The position numbers were made by a program, and so were the translations under genes. Positions 10,935 to 47,790 of a stretch of 64,000 bases of DNA are shown in pieces; within the stretch, counting starts at the first letter, position 1; the number at the start of each line of letters is the position of its first letter. The DNA lies in NCBI GenBank assembly GCA_963556495.2, contig OY747707.1, forward strand, positions 4,957,001-5,021,000, read 5' to 3'. The stretch comes from Valencia hispanica (taxonomy: Eukaryota; Chordata; Actinopteri; Cyprinodontiformes; Valenciidae). A model generated the notes under the pieces. That model was not told where the DNA came from and did no database searches. It worked only from the letters and a program-made list of their open reading frames with translations.

Positions 10935-13632
10935 GTTTTCTTGCTTCTGACTAGCTTTTAGTTTGAATAGCTATTAGCATGACCCATATTTGCTCTTATC
11001 TTGTCTCTGATTAGCTTAGCTTGACTTGATTACCTGTTGGCTTGTCTCTAGGTAGCTGTGAGTTTGACTAATTAGTAGTTGACAAATTGGCTTTCAATTG
11101 TTGTATTTTGTCTTTGATTAACTGTTGTCTTGAGTCTAATTAGCAGTTAGCTTGTCTGTTATTTGCGCTTATCTCGAAGTAGCTCTGATCTCAACCCCCT
11201 TCAGTGGTTAGCTTGTCTCTGAGTAGCTGTTAGTTTGTCTCTTAGTAGCTATTAGCTTTACCCCTATTAGCTGTTAATGGGGCTGATTAACTGGTAGCTT
11301 GGCTCTGAATGGAGGTATTGTGGCTCTGAGTTGCTACTTTCTTGAGTCTGAATATCTGTTAGCTTGTCTATAAGTTTGTATTAGTTTGTATCTCAGAGTA
11401 GCTGTTATTTTGAACCCCATTAGCTGCTAACTTATCTCCAGTTGGCTGTTAGCTTGTCCCTGAGTAGCTGTTTTCTTGATTCTGATTAGCTGTTAGCTTG
11501 TCTGTTGTTTGCACTTAGCTCGAAGAAGCTCAGATCTCAACCCCCTTCAGTGGTTAGCTTGTCTCTGAGTAGCTGTTAGTTTGTCTCTTAGTAGCTATTA
11601 GCTTTACCCCTATTAGCTGTTAATGGGGCTGATTAGCTGGTAACTTGGCTCTGAATGGGTGTATTGTGGCACCGAGAAGCTATTTTCTTGAGTTTGATTA
11701 GCTGTTAGCTTGTCTTTAAGTTGCTATTAGTTTGTATCTCTGAGTTGCTGTTATCTTGAACCCCATTAGCTGCTATCTTATCTCCAATTGGCTGTTAGCT
11801 TGTCCCTGAGTAGCTGTTTTCTTGATTCTGATTAGCTGTTAGCTTGTCTGTTATTTGCGCTTATCTCGAAGTAGCTCTGATCTCAACCCCCTTCAGTGGT
11901 TAGCTTGTCTCTGAGTAGCTGTTAGTTTGTCTCTTAGTAGCTATTAGCTTTACCCCTATTAGCTGTTAATGGGGCTGATTAACTGGTAGCTTGGCTCTGA
12001 ATGGAGGTATTGTGGCTCTGAGTTGCTACTTTCTTGAGTCTGAATATCTGTTAGCTTGTCTATAAGTTTGTATTAGTTTGTATCTCAGAGTAGCTGTTAT
12101 TTTGAACCCCATTAGCTGCTAACTTATCTCCAGTTGGCTGTTAGCTTGTCCCTGAGTAGCTGTTTTCTTGATTCTGATTAGCTGTTAGCTTGTCTGTTGT
12201 TTGCACTTAGCTCGAAGAAGCTCAGATCTCAACCCCCTTCAGTGGTTAGCTTGTCTCTGAGTAGCTGTTAGTTTGTCTCTTAGTAGCTATTAGCTTTACC
12301 CCTATTAGCTGTTAATGGGGCTGATTAGCTGGTAACTTGGCTCTGAATGGGTGTATTGTGGCACCGAGAAGCTATTTTCTTGAGTTTGATTAGCTGTTAG
12401 CTTGTCTTTAAGTTGCTATTAGTTTGTATCTCTGAGTTGCTGTTATCTTGAACCCCATTAGCTGCTATCTTATCTCCAATTGGCTGTTAGCTTGTCCCTG
12501 AGTAGCTGTTTTCTTGATTCTGATTAGCTGTTAGCTTGTCTGTTGTTTGCACTTAGCTCGAAGAAGCTCAGATCTCAACCCCCTTCAGTGGTTAGCTTGT
12601 CTCTGAGTAGCTGTTAGTTTGTCTCTTAGTAGCTATTAGCTTTACCCCTATTAGCTGTTAATGGGGCTGATTAGCTGGTAACTTGGCTCTGAATGGGTGT
12701 ATTGTGGCACCGAGAAGCTATTTTCTTGAGTTTGATTAGCTGTTAGCTTGTCTTTAAGTTGCTATTAGTTTGTATCTCTGAGTTGCTGTTATCTTGAACC
12801 CCATTAGCTGCTATCTTATCTCCAATTGGCTGTTAGCTTGTCCCTGAGTAGCTGTTTTCTTGATTCTGATTAGCTGCTAGCTTTATTTGTTTACCTCTTG
12901 GCTTGTTTCTAAATAGCTGGTAGCATATCCCTTATTAGCTGTCAGCTTGTCTCTAATTAGCTGCTACCTTTATTTTTTTACCTGTTGGCTTGTTTCTAAA
13001 TAGCTGTTAGCATGTCTCTGGGTAGCTGTTAGTTTGTCGGTTAGTAGTTATCAGCTTGACCCCTATTAGCTGTTAGCTTGCCTCTGATTAGCTGTTAGCT
13101 TTATTTGCTTACCTGTTGGCTTGTTTCTAAATAGCTGTTCGCATATCCCCTATTAGCTGTTAGCATGTCTTTGGGTAGCTATCAGCTTGACCCCTATTAG
13201 CTGTTAACTTGTCTCTGATTAGCTGCTAGCTTTATTTGCTTACCTGTTGGGTTGTTTCTAAATAGCTGTTCGCATATCCCCAATTAGCTGTTAGCTTCTC
13301 TCTGATTAGCTGCTAGGGTTATTTTTTTACCTGTTGGCTTGTTTCTAAACAGCTGTTAGCTTGTCTCCAGTTGGCTGTTAGCTTGTCCCCGAGTAACTGT
13401 TTTCTTGATTCTGATTAGGTGTTAGCTTGTCTCTGATTAGCTGCTAGCTTTATTTGTTTACCTGTTGGCTTGTTTCTAAATAGCTGTTAGCATATCCCCT
13501 ATTAGCTGTTAGCTTGTCTCTGATTAGCTACTACCTTTATTTTTTTACCTGTTGGCTTGTTTCTAAATAGCTGTTAGCATATCCCCTATTAGCTGTTAAC
13601 TTGACTCTGATTAGCTGTTAGCTAGCAATAGA
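10935..13632. repeat. TTAGC-rich minisatellite array
   Basis: About 2.7 kb of tandem, degenerate units of roughly 21-23 bp of the type GATTAGCTGTTAGCTTGTCTCT. The central part is organised in exact 346-bp higher-order units (separate entry). The outer parts, 10935-11150 and 12870-13632, are more degenerate and contain a different sub-pattern with ACCTGTTGGCTTGTTTCTAA. No open frame of note. Confidence 0.92.
11199..12928. repeat. 346-bp higher-order repeat, five copies, order A-B-A-B-B
   Basis: The marker CTTCAGTGGTTAGC recurs at 11199, 11545, 11891, 12237 and 12583, always 346 bp apart. Copies 1 and 3 share TGAATGGAGGTATTGTGGCT and TGCTACTTTCTTGAG (type A). Copies 2, 4 and 5 share TGAATGGGTGTATTGTGGCA and CCGAGAAGC (type B). 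Copies of the same type look almost identical, which indicates recent duplication of an AB dimer plus one B. Confidence 0.92.
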
Positions 13633-14370
13633 AGATGCTTTTTCGTTTCGAAGATGGGTTAAAATGTTTGATGGTTCTGTTTGGCGTACCGTTGAGATTC
13701 CATTTAAATTTGTTGAAGATTGTAGAGGAGTGGTTCTCACTGACTTATCAATCTACTATCGGTGTTCTTTTGAATCCGTATTATTTAGTCTAATTTAAAT
13801 GGAGTGATGCTATTAAAGTTACCATGACCCACTATTTTTGGTGTTGTGAAACACTTTTAAGTTCTTTTACTTTTTTTTTTCTATCGAACCATTTTACTAG
13901 TGAAACTGACATAATCTTATTTCAAATTTACTGTGTAAATATTTTTATCTGTTGCAGGAAGCATAACTTGTCATGTTTGCAACAAACTGTAAGCAGCCGA
14001 GATAGAATTAAGTTCAGTGGTATTATTTCTCCAAATATCAATAAGATTTCTAATTCTCCAGTGACAGTGACAGCTGTTTTGTTTTATTTTCCTTCTGACT
14101 GAGATTAAATTAAATCCTTCTCTAGTTTATCCAGAGTTCAGGTTCTCTGTCTGTTGCTTTATTCCAGTTGATTGTTAGTGAAAGAAGCACAATTTAAAAC
14201 CTAATTTGTATGACGTACACAATTAAATAATAAATGTGTAAATCAATATTTATAACTTGAAATTCATAAGCTGCTGCAAAACATATATCTTTAGTAATTA
14301 ATTACCTTTTTAACTACCAAAATATTGAATTAGTTATACCATGTTTTTGTCTTAATTTTATTTATTTGAC

Positions 14371-14374
<4 letters not shown>
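13633..14374. other. No gene recognised
   Basis: AT-rich DNA after the minisatellite. A 92-codon open frame at 13824-14102 has no recognisable domain or splice context. Confidence 0.5.

Positions 14375-14423
<49 letters not shown>
14375..14423. repeat. (TA)n microsatellite
   Basis: About 24 uninterrupted TA dinucleotides. Confidence 0.97.
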
Positions 14424-14427
<4 letters not shown>

Positions 14428-15023
14428 CAGATTGTGACACAGTTGGCTGGGGATTTACAGGAACATTGAATAGGAATTTTAATTAACAGTAATCTGTTTT
14501 TGGTTTCTTTAAATGTCAGCAAGAAACTCGTGACTGATGAATAAATAAATAAATAAATTTGAAAACTGTTGCCACGGAGCAAAACTCTTACCTGTATAAA
14601 CAGATTAGCTGTTTCTGTTTGAGCTCTGGCTCATCTGCCCTGTGTCGGCCTCCGGCCTCAGTCGATATGAACCGTTTTCAGGAAGCATCCGTCGTTTTTT
14701 CTTCATCCCCGGCCTTCTTTTGGTTTCTCAAACCAATTCGGTGTGGGAGCTTCTCATTCTGAGTGACCCACATGATGCCTGCAGTTATTGTTCTCTCCTA
14801 ATCTATCACTTGGTTCCCTCAGTATTAAACTGCAATCCTGTTCCTGCTGTTTAAATTACAATACATTTTGTTTGGTTTTGATCCTGAAAGTATGAATTTG
14901 CATTGTTTTTCCAAAAAATCTTAATTCTTCCCGGTTTAAGTGACATAAAGCGGTGGTTAATATAGGGAGGAGATAAACGAAGCAGCTTTTCTGGGTTTCA
15001 GGTATTTTATTTTCTGTTTTCAG
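14424..15023. other. Immediate upstream region of the first coding exon
   Basis: Contains an AAATAAATAAATAAAT run at about 14541-14558 and otherwise unique-looking sequence. It ends in a pyrimidine-rich tract and the CAG acceptor at 15021-15023. I see no clear TATA box or CpG-rich promoter, and the acceptor suggests that a non-coding 5' exon lies further upstream. Confidence 0.35.
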
Positions 15024-15051
15024 ACCTGAAGCTGGTGAATCATTACCTGAC

Positions 15052-38411
<23,360 letters not shown>

Positions 38412-39604
38412 CACCCGCGCCCTTTCTTGACTCGAGCCGTCCCTCCGCTTTCCTAACATGGCGCGCCGTCCGTGGAGACGAGAAACGATGTCAGCGAGTG
38501 TGTTAGGAAAAGGATTCAGACTCTCACCACGTTAAGGAAATGCTCACCTGCGTGAGCGAGGTACAGCTTCTCTTCCACTGCTCTGATGACGGTTTCTGCC
38601 GTTCCACTTGGACTCCGTCACGTTCTAAGAATCTGAATGCGTAATGACTGCTGCTTTATGCCTTTGGCACCATGTTGTGGACAAAAGCTCTTCGGTTACA
38701 CTGTAAAATACCTTTTATACACATTGAGTGCCAAACCAGATTCTCCATTAAATCTGTTGCGTCCATGGAAGAATGGAGATATAACATTTAGATTATAATA
38801 TATGAAAGCTACACCATATTGTCTCACGATTTTATCTACAAATTCTGTTTTTTAAATTTTTTCTGTACAGTATTATTTACAGACCTGCTACGCTTTGTTT
38901 GAAATCAGAACGGTGACAGTAAATGTGCTTTAAAATCTTCTCATTATGACTGAGAGTAAAAGTCACATTACCTTTTTATGCCTTCAAAGCTGCAGGTTGT
39001 TGGGTGATCGAGGGTTCAGAGCAGGGTGGAACAGCGAAATTAAGGACATTTTCTCCTTTTATCTGGGTCTAAAGATCCATAAATTTTACCTCAGGTCTAC
39101 AAAACAAACAGCAGATTCCACGATCTTGGTATTTATTGATGATGTTTGAAGGCAAAATTGACGGGCTATGTTTGGCACATCCCTTGATTTAATATCAGCT
39201 CTAGGTCAGTTTCACCATTTGCAAATTCATACCTCCATTTTGTACCTGCAACCAAATGTTTTATATCAGTTTTTTTTCTCGTTAACTTTTTCAGAATCAT
39301 GGAGATAAACGATCACAAAAAAACTTCATTTTAATTCCCAATAATTCTGTTACTCTGTTCCCGTTGATTGTGGTTCTGATTCCGGTTTGAACCAGTCGAC
39401 TCTGATAAAGCGTGACAGACTAAGGCCCCTGATCAAACCACAATAACCAGAATGACCTCAAACTTCGACTCAAAGCGCAATTAAGTCATTAAAACAAAGA
39501 CTTCAGACTTGACTTGGACTCGTAGTTTGGGACTTGAGTCTCAGGAACCATTTCAATGTCCTGTAATCAGGAGTGAAAGCGAGGCAGCTGGTAGCTTCAT
39601 ACCA
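38412..39604 (+). other. calcrl 3' UTR and downstream DNA
   Basis: The sequence after the stop codon is unique-looking for about 1.2 kb and includes a weak poly(A) signal ATTAAA at 38747. There is no AATAAA before the repeat at 39605; AATAAA appears at about 39859. The transcript end is unknown. Confidence 0.45.
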
Positions 39605-39800
39605 ACGACATTCATAGACTGTATATAAAGATGGACGGAGCCTCCGTGACGTCACCCGTAGGTTTCTGAAGAGCTGAATTGAAGCTTAGTGGGCGGTTCC
39701 CACCACCGCCATCTTGGCGGATGATTGACACTCTGAGCTAGTGTAGCTACGAGCTAACCGAAGTTAATGGAGGTTAGCAGGCGCTTTTAGCCAGAAAACC
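39605..39800. repeat. Common fish interspersed repeat
   Basis: ATTCATAGACTGTATATAAA, GATGGACGGAGCCTCCGTGA and CGCCATCTTGGCGGATGATT form a segment I recognise as widespread in teleost genomes. I cannot assign its class. Confidence 0.5.
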
Positions 39801-40544
39801 GCGGCTTTATCGACTCTGCTACCCCTCTGCCTTCTAGGCGGATTTAATAATTTTGTCAAATAAAAGCATGAATCCTTGTTGGTCCATAACTTTCACTAAA
39901 ACTATGTGAATTTTAATTAAAACACATCTTAATTATCAATATGTAAAGAAGAAATGTGATAATTTCAACCCATTTCAACATCATTTCTGCACAGGCTTCA
40001 CTTTTGTGCCGGCGGAGTTTGACATCGCACAGATGTTTCTCCGACTGAACACCAAATTAAAGGAAATTATCATGAAGACACTTCCTGCTTCCCCTTCGGT
40101 TCTGTGCACCAAACCTTTGCAGCTGAAGACATGTCGAATGTTTATGCGCAGGACTAAGTGCACAGATCTATGGCCTGTTGTGCAACTTTAAAACAAGACG
40201 GCAAAGCAAAAGCGTGAGAACTACCAGCCGTCTACTACTTAGCAAAAGCTACGGTTTCTTATCCAGCTACAGTGTTGATGGAGAAAGAGAGAAGGACCAA
40301 AACCAAACGTTTCCAGCACTGTTCAACACATCACTTAATTACCGACCTGAAACGACTTCAAGCCGAACGTAAACACCACTAGTTCTGGGAAAAAAGGTAG
40401 CTAAGGTCCAAATCCTGCTTCCTGTTGTAGCATTCAGCCTAAAATGCTGCACAGCAGGAGACATGTGGGGAGGGGATCTCCCAACAGCTCGTACAAATGC
40501 CTTACCACACTGCCTCTGCCACACCGAAGGCGTTTAAACCGTCA

Positions 40545-41143
40545 AGGGTGTCAGGTTTACATGTAGAGTCAATGCAAAAGCGCGCTGACACGCGTCAGGG
40601 TTTCTGCATCGCGTCACGCGCATTTTTGCATCGCGAAAACGCATTTCTGCCTCATTTGCACATCAAATTCGCACGAATGAAGCATTTGAGGCGCGTCAGA
40701 AAATACGCGTTTTTCATTCAACATGGAGGAAATGCTGATAACGGCCGTGGCTAATCACCCCAAGCTATACGACACCAGCTGCTTTCTCTACAGAGACAGG
40801 AACAAAAAGGACTTCGCTTGGAGGAATATAAGTGAGGAGATACGGCAACCTGGTAAGTTCATTTCACTTTTGAACGTTTTCACGCTACTGACCCCACAAA
40901 CCTGCGCAGGGTACTCTCCACACTAAATAGAGAATGGAGACTCTCTCTTCCAGTGCTAGATTGACAGCTGCCATCTTGCAAAAACACCGCCTGGCACTAG
41001 CTCCTCCCACAATTTGTGTATTTCTGGCTTGACGCGCGTTAAAATAGTATGTTTTGACCCGCGTCGAGTTGCTTAATGTTCAAGCGTCAAACTTAAGTGT
41101 ACGGCGCGTTTTTGACACTTTGGTGTGAACGCAACGTTAGGAA
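40545..41143 (+). mobile_element. PIF/Harbinger-like element carrying a MADF exon
   Basis: The right end TTTGGTGTGAACGCAACGTT resembles the GTGTGAACGCACC end of the element at 54693-55221. It contains the MADF exon at 40723-40852. The left end and target duplication could not be defined. Confidence 0.55.
40723..40852 (+). pseudogene. MADF-domain first exon (copy 2)
   Basis: From ATG at 40723: MEEMLITAVANHPKLYDTSC, FLYRDRNKKDFAWRNISEEI, RQP, up to a donor CTG/GTAAGTT at 40852. This is the first half of a MADF DNA-binding domain as in the PIF/Harbinger partner protein. The exon frame is open, length 130 bp. No further exon follows, so it cannot make the complete protein. Confidence 0.78.
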
Positions 41144-41989
41144 CAACCGAAGAACAACGCATGACAGTCGGGGATTATTTAGAGTCTGGAGACCATTCAG
41201 AATCTGATATTTATACGGTGGCCACATGAAGTTGTTCTTGGGGGGCCTTTACAGTGTTCCTATAAGGAAGATACTTCCTATATACTTACATAATATATAA
41301 TTATGTAATTATACTTATATAATTACAGTCATGTAATTACAGTCATGTAATTAAGCTAACAGCTCTTAAAACGTTTTTAATAGCACTGACCCCATATCAA
41401 TATCGAATTGGAATGGATTGTATTGGATCGGATCGTGATAATCGATTCTAACTCTTGAGAATCGGAATCAAATCAATTTTTGAATTTTGAATTGATACCC
41501 AGCTCTAGTTCCAAGGCACCCTTACGAAGAACATACAATCTTTACGGCCTGCATGAGCAGAAAATCACCTAATTTTCTCAACAATGCCTCAAATTGCTTT
41601 CGGGAGTTGAACGGCAGCCGTACCAACTTCCTAGAAAGGCCGCAGGAAACTATGTCTACGAACTCCAGATTTCATACCAGCCCACCATTCGTTGGAACCT
41701 TTGTGACTTTAGCTTAATCAGGCTATTACCTGATTATCCTTAATTAGGAATACTAAAACCAAATCTCCAGTCAGTTCTTTTTTTTCCGCTCTTTGAAGCT
41801 GTAAAACGCAATAAAATCAAACTATTTTCAAAAATCTGAAATAAATTGTTTTCTGCTGAATAAAGTTTAAAAAAAGTATCTCGATCGAAGCATACCGAAC
41901 TGTGACGTTAAAACTTTAAAAGTTTTAATAGCTTTTAATAGTAAAAGTTTCGCAGTGGGATATTATTGTACCTCCCTGCCCCTATGATT

Positions 41990-43685
41990 TACTCAAAACC
42001 CTGCTCCTGACTTGTGTAGTAATTTACAGAGTAAAATAGGCTTAGACTTAACTAAGGTTTAAAATGGAGATTCGTGAAACCCTGATGGCGTCATATATAA
42101 TGAAAGAGGGGACAATATGAAGGTATATTAAAAAAATATAAGCCTTTTATTTCAACCAGAAATTCCACATTAACTGGTTTGAATCCCCAACTGACACGAC
42201 CGCATATTTATATCACCCATGGATAAAATATTATTCTTTACAAGTTTTCCAAATAATTTGAAGCAGCAACTTATAACGGTGTCATAGGAAGACTCCTTTG
42301 ATTAAAAAAGTTTTTTTTTCTGTCATTAGAGATTAGAGACTTGTCGTGTGAACGGATCTGACTGGTATTATGCACCCACTTCCTCTCAGAGGACTCTAGA
42401 TACAAATTTTCATTGATTTTCAAAGCAGGTATGAAGCGTGTCGGTAATGAATCGATGCATGGTCCGTCGGAACGGTCCGTCGGAACGGCCCGACCTTCGA
42501 AAAACATCGCACACTGCGATGTACGAAATGGTGAAGGGATGAAATTGACCAGCAACCTTCCACAGAACTTTTATCGCTCTACTTAAACTAAATATTTCAG
42601 CTTTGACATCAAAAATGGCCCCAGAATAAATGGAGAAATGTGCAGGAACCCTGTCCTGGAGGTTGATTGTTTGAACTGCTACTTTTCTAAAAGGGTTATT
42701 TTAAGACCAGTATGGATTAATCATTACAGTAGAAATATATATAATTTTAATGTTTTTTTTTTTTCACATAAAGCACTGTTCAAAGAAGTATGGAAAGTGC
42801 GAGTATTTGAGGCATTTGAATCACACCAAAGAGATTAAATATTCAAGGAGGGAAAACATGCACAATGTTAAATATATTTTTCATCTGAAAATAACTATTA
42901 TTTTGAAGTTATTCATATAATGTCCTACCATGCAAATGAAAGTGAAGCCATTGCTATATTTTAGTTTTAATTAATTTCTTTTAACTGTCAGTCATCTTTC
43001 TGACTGCAGATCAGACGTTTCAGGTGGATGGTTCTCGATGTTCTCGATGAAGAATGCACTTTGTTTTCCACAGATCACTCACTTCCCACACACCCTGTTT
43101 CCCCTTGGATTTTATCGGCCTTTTTTAGGATCTGATCTGTAATGCTGGGAAACAGTTTTTTTTTTCAGCTGATGTAAATATTTTTGTACATCTAACCAGT
43201 TTTATCGGAAAATGCAAGAGGAATGCCAGCATGATTTCTATATAGAGCACAGAGAGGGGGGTGGCTGGGCTCGTTCGTGCTACTGTATCCGCCTACCGCT
43301 CCGACCGACCTGTCACCTCTCCATTGTGCCTGTGTCAGAAAGCATGACGCTGATGAGCTCCAGTCGTCTCACACACCTTTCAGATCCTTCAACAGAATCG
43401 TTGCTGGTTATTTGTTCAGTAATTGAATGTCTCTAATTGAGCCGTGATGACTCACAGGATTCAACGCAGACCAGGAAAACGATACTTTGACTCATGAGAA
43501 AATCGTTTTGGTTTGTCACAAACAGACTTGGTGAAAAGAAAGTACACCCTTGTTCAATTCTGCTGTTTTACATATAAGGACAGGATGACACCAATCTGGT
43601 TTTAAGCAGGTGGGAAACTTATTTATGTATAACCACAGTGTGAGTGTTGATAGGTCAACCCCTATGATCCAGCAGCCGTAGAAAC
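41990..43685. other. No gene recognised
   Basis: AT-rich DNA with several short open frames that lack recognisable domains, including 42271-42555 (-) and 43212-43436 (+). AATAAA occurs at 42624. Nothing links it to calcrl. Confidence 0.5.
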
Positions 43686-43689
43686 ACCA

Positions 43690-45150
43690 TTAGGCAAGGA
43701 AATTTTATTTGTATAGCGCACTTTCAACAACAAGGTAATTCAAGGTGCTTCACATGATTAGGGGATAAAGTAAAAACAGCAATAAAGCATAAAACACACA
43801 AAACATATGATATATGAAAACATTACTCAAAGGCAGCTCTAAACAGATACGTTTTTAGTTCTGATTTAAAAGAACTCTGTTTCAGCAGCTTGTCTGGAAG
43901 TTTCTTCAGATTGGAGGAGCAGAAAAACTGAAACCTGCTTCTCCATGTTTGGTTCTGATTCTAGTCATGTTGAGTAGAATGGAATTAGAGGACCTGAGTG
44001 GTCTGGTGGGGGTTGCTATAGTAACAGTAGATCTTTAATATACTTTGGTGCTAAGCCATGTAATGATTTATAAACCAGTAGGAGTATTTAGAAGTCTATT
44101 CTCTGAGCTACAGGGAGCCAGTGTAAGGACTTTAGAACTGGGGTGATGTGCTCTACTTTCCTGGTTCTAGTGAGGAACACGAGCAGCAGCGTTCTGGATC
44201 AGCTGCAGCTGTCTGATTGACTTTTAAGGTAGACCTGTGAAGACGCTGTTGTAGTAATCAATCCGACTAAAGATAAACGCATAGATGAGTTTTTCTAGGT
44301 CCTGTTGCGACATCAGTCCTTTAATTCTAGAAATGTTCTTCAGGTGATAGAAGGCTGACCTTGTTATTGCCTTTATGTGACCCTGGAGGTTCAGGTCTGA
44401 GTCCATTACTACACCTAGATTTCGTGCCTGATCAGTAGTTTCTAGCTGTATTAACTGAAGCTGTGTGCTGACTGTTGATCGTTCCTCTTTAGGTCCAAAA
44501 ATAATTACTCCAGGTGTGTTTCTATTTAGCTGGAGAAAGTTATGGCACATCCAACCATTTATTTGGTCAATGCATTTGCTTAGGGTTTGGATGGGTTCAA
44601 AGTCATCCGGTGACATTGTAATGTAGAGCTGAGTATCATCTGCATAGTTATGGTAGCTAATCTTATTGGTTGTTATAATCTGGGCTCGTAGGAGTGTTGT
44701 CTTTCTTGAAAGAATCATGAGCTGATAAATGGTTGGAGAAAGAAGATATCTGGATACTCTCAGACAGCTCGTGTGTCATATTGACGCACAAACCAGTTAT
44801 AAAAGTTTGTGTACTAATGATAGAAGAGGGTCTTGATGGGTTTATTGAAGACAACAGAACTGAATGTCATAAATGCTTTCTTCTGCTCAAAGAAGGTATG
44901 TAAACCAATAAACCGGCAGGGGCTGTATTCCAAAAGCTGTGTTGACTGTTTTTTAACACTACTCAAAATGTCAAACCGGATTTACAGGAGCATGTAGATA
45001 TTAAATAAGAGGGGCCCCAGGATGGAGCCCTAGGGCACCCCACATGTGATTTCTGTCTTCTGATGAAAAATTGCCTAGTGGCACAAAGACGTTCCTGTTC
45101 TTAAGGTAGGACTCACACCATCCAAGTAGTGTACCAGAGTCCAACTAGCA
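43690..45150 (-). mobile_element. L2-type LINE, RT and C-terminus
   Basis: The minus strand encodes GVP-stop-GSILGPLLFNIYM at about 45040-45000 (the Gln of the usual GVPQGSI is TAG), then after a 270-bp insertion (about 44700-44985) [20 protein letters not shown], the catalytic YADD motif, [20 protein letters not shown] and [18 protein letters not shown]. The 3' end with the TTTGTATAGCGCACTTTCAA tail is at 43694-43760. Catalytic motif intact, but the frame is broken, so it is inactive. Confidence 0.88.
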
Positions 45151-46065
45151 TTAGCAGCTAGAACCACCGTAACTCGGTGTAGAAACACCATCAGCATCTG
45201 TAGAACCACCATTAGCGTCTGTAGAACCACCGTGAGGGTTTAGAAAAACCAGCTGCTGTAAAACCATCATCAGCGGCTGTAGAACCATCATCAGCGGCTG
45301 TAGAACCACTGTTTGCGGCTAGAACCAGCATCAGCAGATGTAGAACCCCCATTAGCGGCTGTAGAACCACCATCAGCAGGTATAGAACCACCATTAGTGG
45401 CTGTAGAAATACCATTATTGGCTATAACCTCCACCAGTGGCTGTATAACTACCATTGGTTGCTAGAACCACCATCAACAGATGTAGAACCACCATTAGCG
45501 GCTGTAGAACCACCATAAGCAGGTGTAGTACCACCATCAACAGGTGTAGAACCATCATCAGCGGCTAGAACCACCATCAGTGGCTGTAAAACCACCATTA
45601 GTGGCTGTAGAACCACCATCAGCAGGTGTAGAACCACCATTAGTGGCTGTAGAAATACCATTATTGGTTATAACCACCATCAGCGTCTGCAGAACCACTA
45701 TTTGCGGCTAGAACCACCATCTGCAGCAGTTGAACCACCATTTGCTGCTTGATCCACCATGAACAGGCGTGGAACCACCATTAGCAGCTGTAGAACCACC
45801 ATTTACTGCTAGATCCACCATCAGTAGATGTAGAACCACCATTAGCAGATGTAGAACCACCATTTACTGCTAGATCCACCATCAGCAGCTGTAGAACCAC
45901 AATTTGCTGCTTGAACCACCATCAACAGGCGTAGAACCACCATTAGCAGCTGTAGAACCACCATCAGCGGCTGCAGAACTGCCATTTGAGGCTAGAACCA
46001 GCATCAGCAGATGTAGAACGAGCATCAGCAGCTGTAGAACCAGGATCAGCAGATGCAGAACCATG
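45150..46065. repeat. 21-22-bp minisatellite (GTAGAACCACCATTAGCGGCT type)
   Basis: Roughly 40 units of degenerate GTAGAACCACCATCAGCGGCT. Overlapping open frames in three reading frames are by-products of the repeat. Contains the ATTAGC word also seen in the other arrays of this window. Confidence 0.92.
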
Positions 46066-46475
46066 GCTAGAACTGTTCTACTGCTACTGATAGTGTGGCG
46101 TATACGGTGTAAATTAAACCATGGATTATAATGGCTTCTATTAGCTGCCGTAAAGCGCCTCCGACGCAACCGGTGTAAATTGGGGTTAGGCATACGCTCA
46201 CTTTTTCTCATGCAGCGTCCCAGTTTTGTTCGATGAACAAAGATAATCTGGGATCTGTTGTGTGTTTTTGTTCCTCGCCTACCTTAGAAACCCCAGATGA
46301 TTGTACTTATGTCTGCATATGTAAAACCGTAGAGTGTAAGGAGGGTGTACTTTCTTTTCACCTCGACTGTGATCTGTTTATTATATATATATATAAACTG
46401 TGCAGGATTATCTTTCTAAACCTTGACATTACTGTTAAGAGTGGTAATCCGCAAGTCAGAGATGGACGTTTTTGA

Positions 46476-46733
46476 TTCTTAGTCTTTTGTAGAGCAGTAG
46501 TAAACTCATTCAAACTGTGGTAAAGCCAAAGCTTCTTGGCAAAGTGTTGTAAGTTTTGTGTATTTATGTGTGAAATGTTCTCATACCACTCTCCAAAGAG
46601 TTTGTGAAGTCCCCAGTGACACTTTGGTAAACTATTGTAAAGGATGACAAAAGCATTGAGGACGTCTGTAGTTCTTGTTTCTAATGTACTGTATCCAGCT
46701 CTAATTGTGTCGACACATTGACTCCACACTGCT
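46476..46733 (-). other. Anonymous open segment, exon-like, minus strand
   Basis: The minus-strand frame 46358-46909 stays open for 183 codons; the upstream third is only the TA microsatellite. The rest ([40 protein letters not shown]) has normal amino-acid composition and begins after an acceptor-like AACATTCAG at about 46734. I do not recognise any domain. It could be an exon of an unknown gene, transposon debris or chance. Confidence 0.2.
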
Positions 46734-46777
46734 GTCTGAATGTTATGTTTATATTCCTTGGATGTGAAGAACATATA

Positions 46778-47495
<718 letters not shown>

Positions 47496-47790
47496 AAAGG
47501 CTAAACAACCTGATAAAGAAGGTTCTGGTTCTGTTCTTGGGTCGACTGTGGAACCTCTGGAGATGATGATGCAAAGAAGGATTCTTCATAAAATCAAAAA
47601 AGAGCGTCTTCAGTCAGAGGCTTCTTCAGTTTCGCTGCAATACAGACCGCTACAGGAAATCCTTCCTGCCCACAGCCATCATTATCTACAACAACTCCTT
47701 AAAGAATTAATTATTTGAGCTACAACACCACTTAATTTCCCTCTGGGATCAATAAAATAGTTTTGAATTGAATTGAATTGAATATACATT
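47496..47790 (+). mobile_element. 5'-truncated Rex1/Babar-like LINE 3' end
   Basis: Begins TTAAAAAGGCTAAACAACCT and continues to TTTCCCTCTGGGATCAATAA and an (AATTG)n tail. Encodes LRRLNNLIKK-like to YRKSFLPTAIIIYNNSLKN-like sequence with an internal deletion compared with 57075-58400. Confidence 0.88.

Larger units (their letters stand above)
39990..41985. mobile_element. Decayed hAT element related to 27250-28456, with nested insertion
   Basis: The stretches GGTTTCTTATCCAGCTACAG, ACCGACCTGAAACGACTTCA and, at the far end, ACCAAATCTCCAGTCAGTTC and ACCGAACTGTGACGTTAAAA correspond in order to parts of the 27250 element. A PIF/Harbinger-like element with a MADF exon (about 40545-41143) interrupts it, as does a GAATCGGAATCAAATCAATT-containing MITE-like stretch at 41385-41515. 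The termini are not clear. Confidence 0.5.

Noticed and set aside
11199..12928. Regular repeats resembling a CRISPR array
   Set aside because: Units are contiguous and degenerate with no unique spacers, no cas genes, and the DNA is vertebrate.
42271..42555. Minus-strand frame with a faint THAP-like look (CAMFFEGRAVPTD)
   Set aside because: The C2CH zinc ligands cannot be placed, so the resemblance is too weak.
45212..46211. Several overlapping open frames of repeated VLQPLMVVL type
   Set aside because: By-products of the 21-22-bp minisatellite in different frames.
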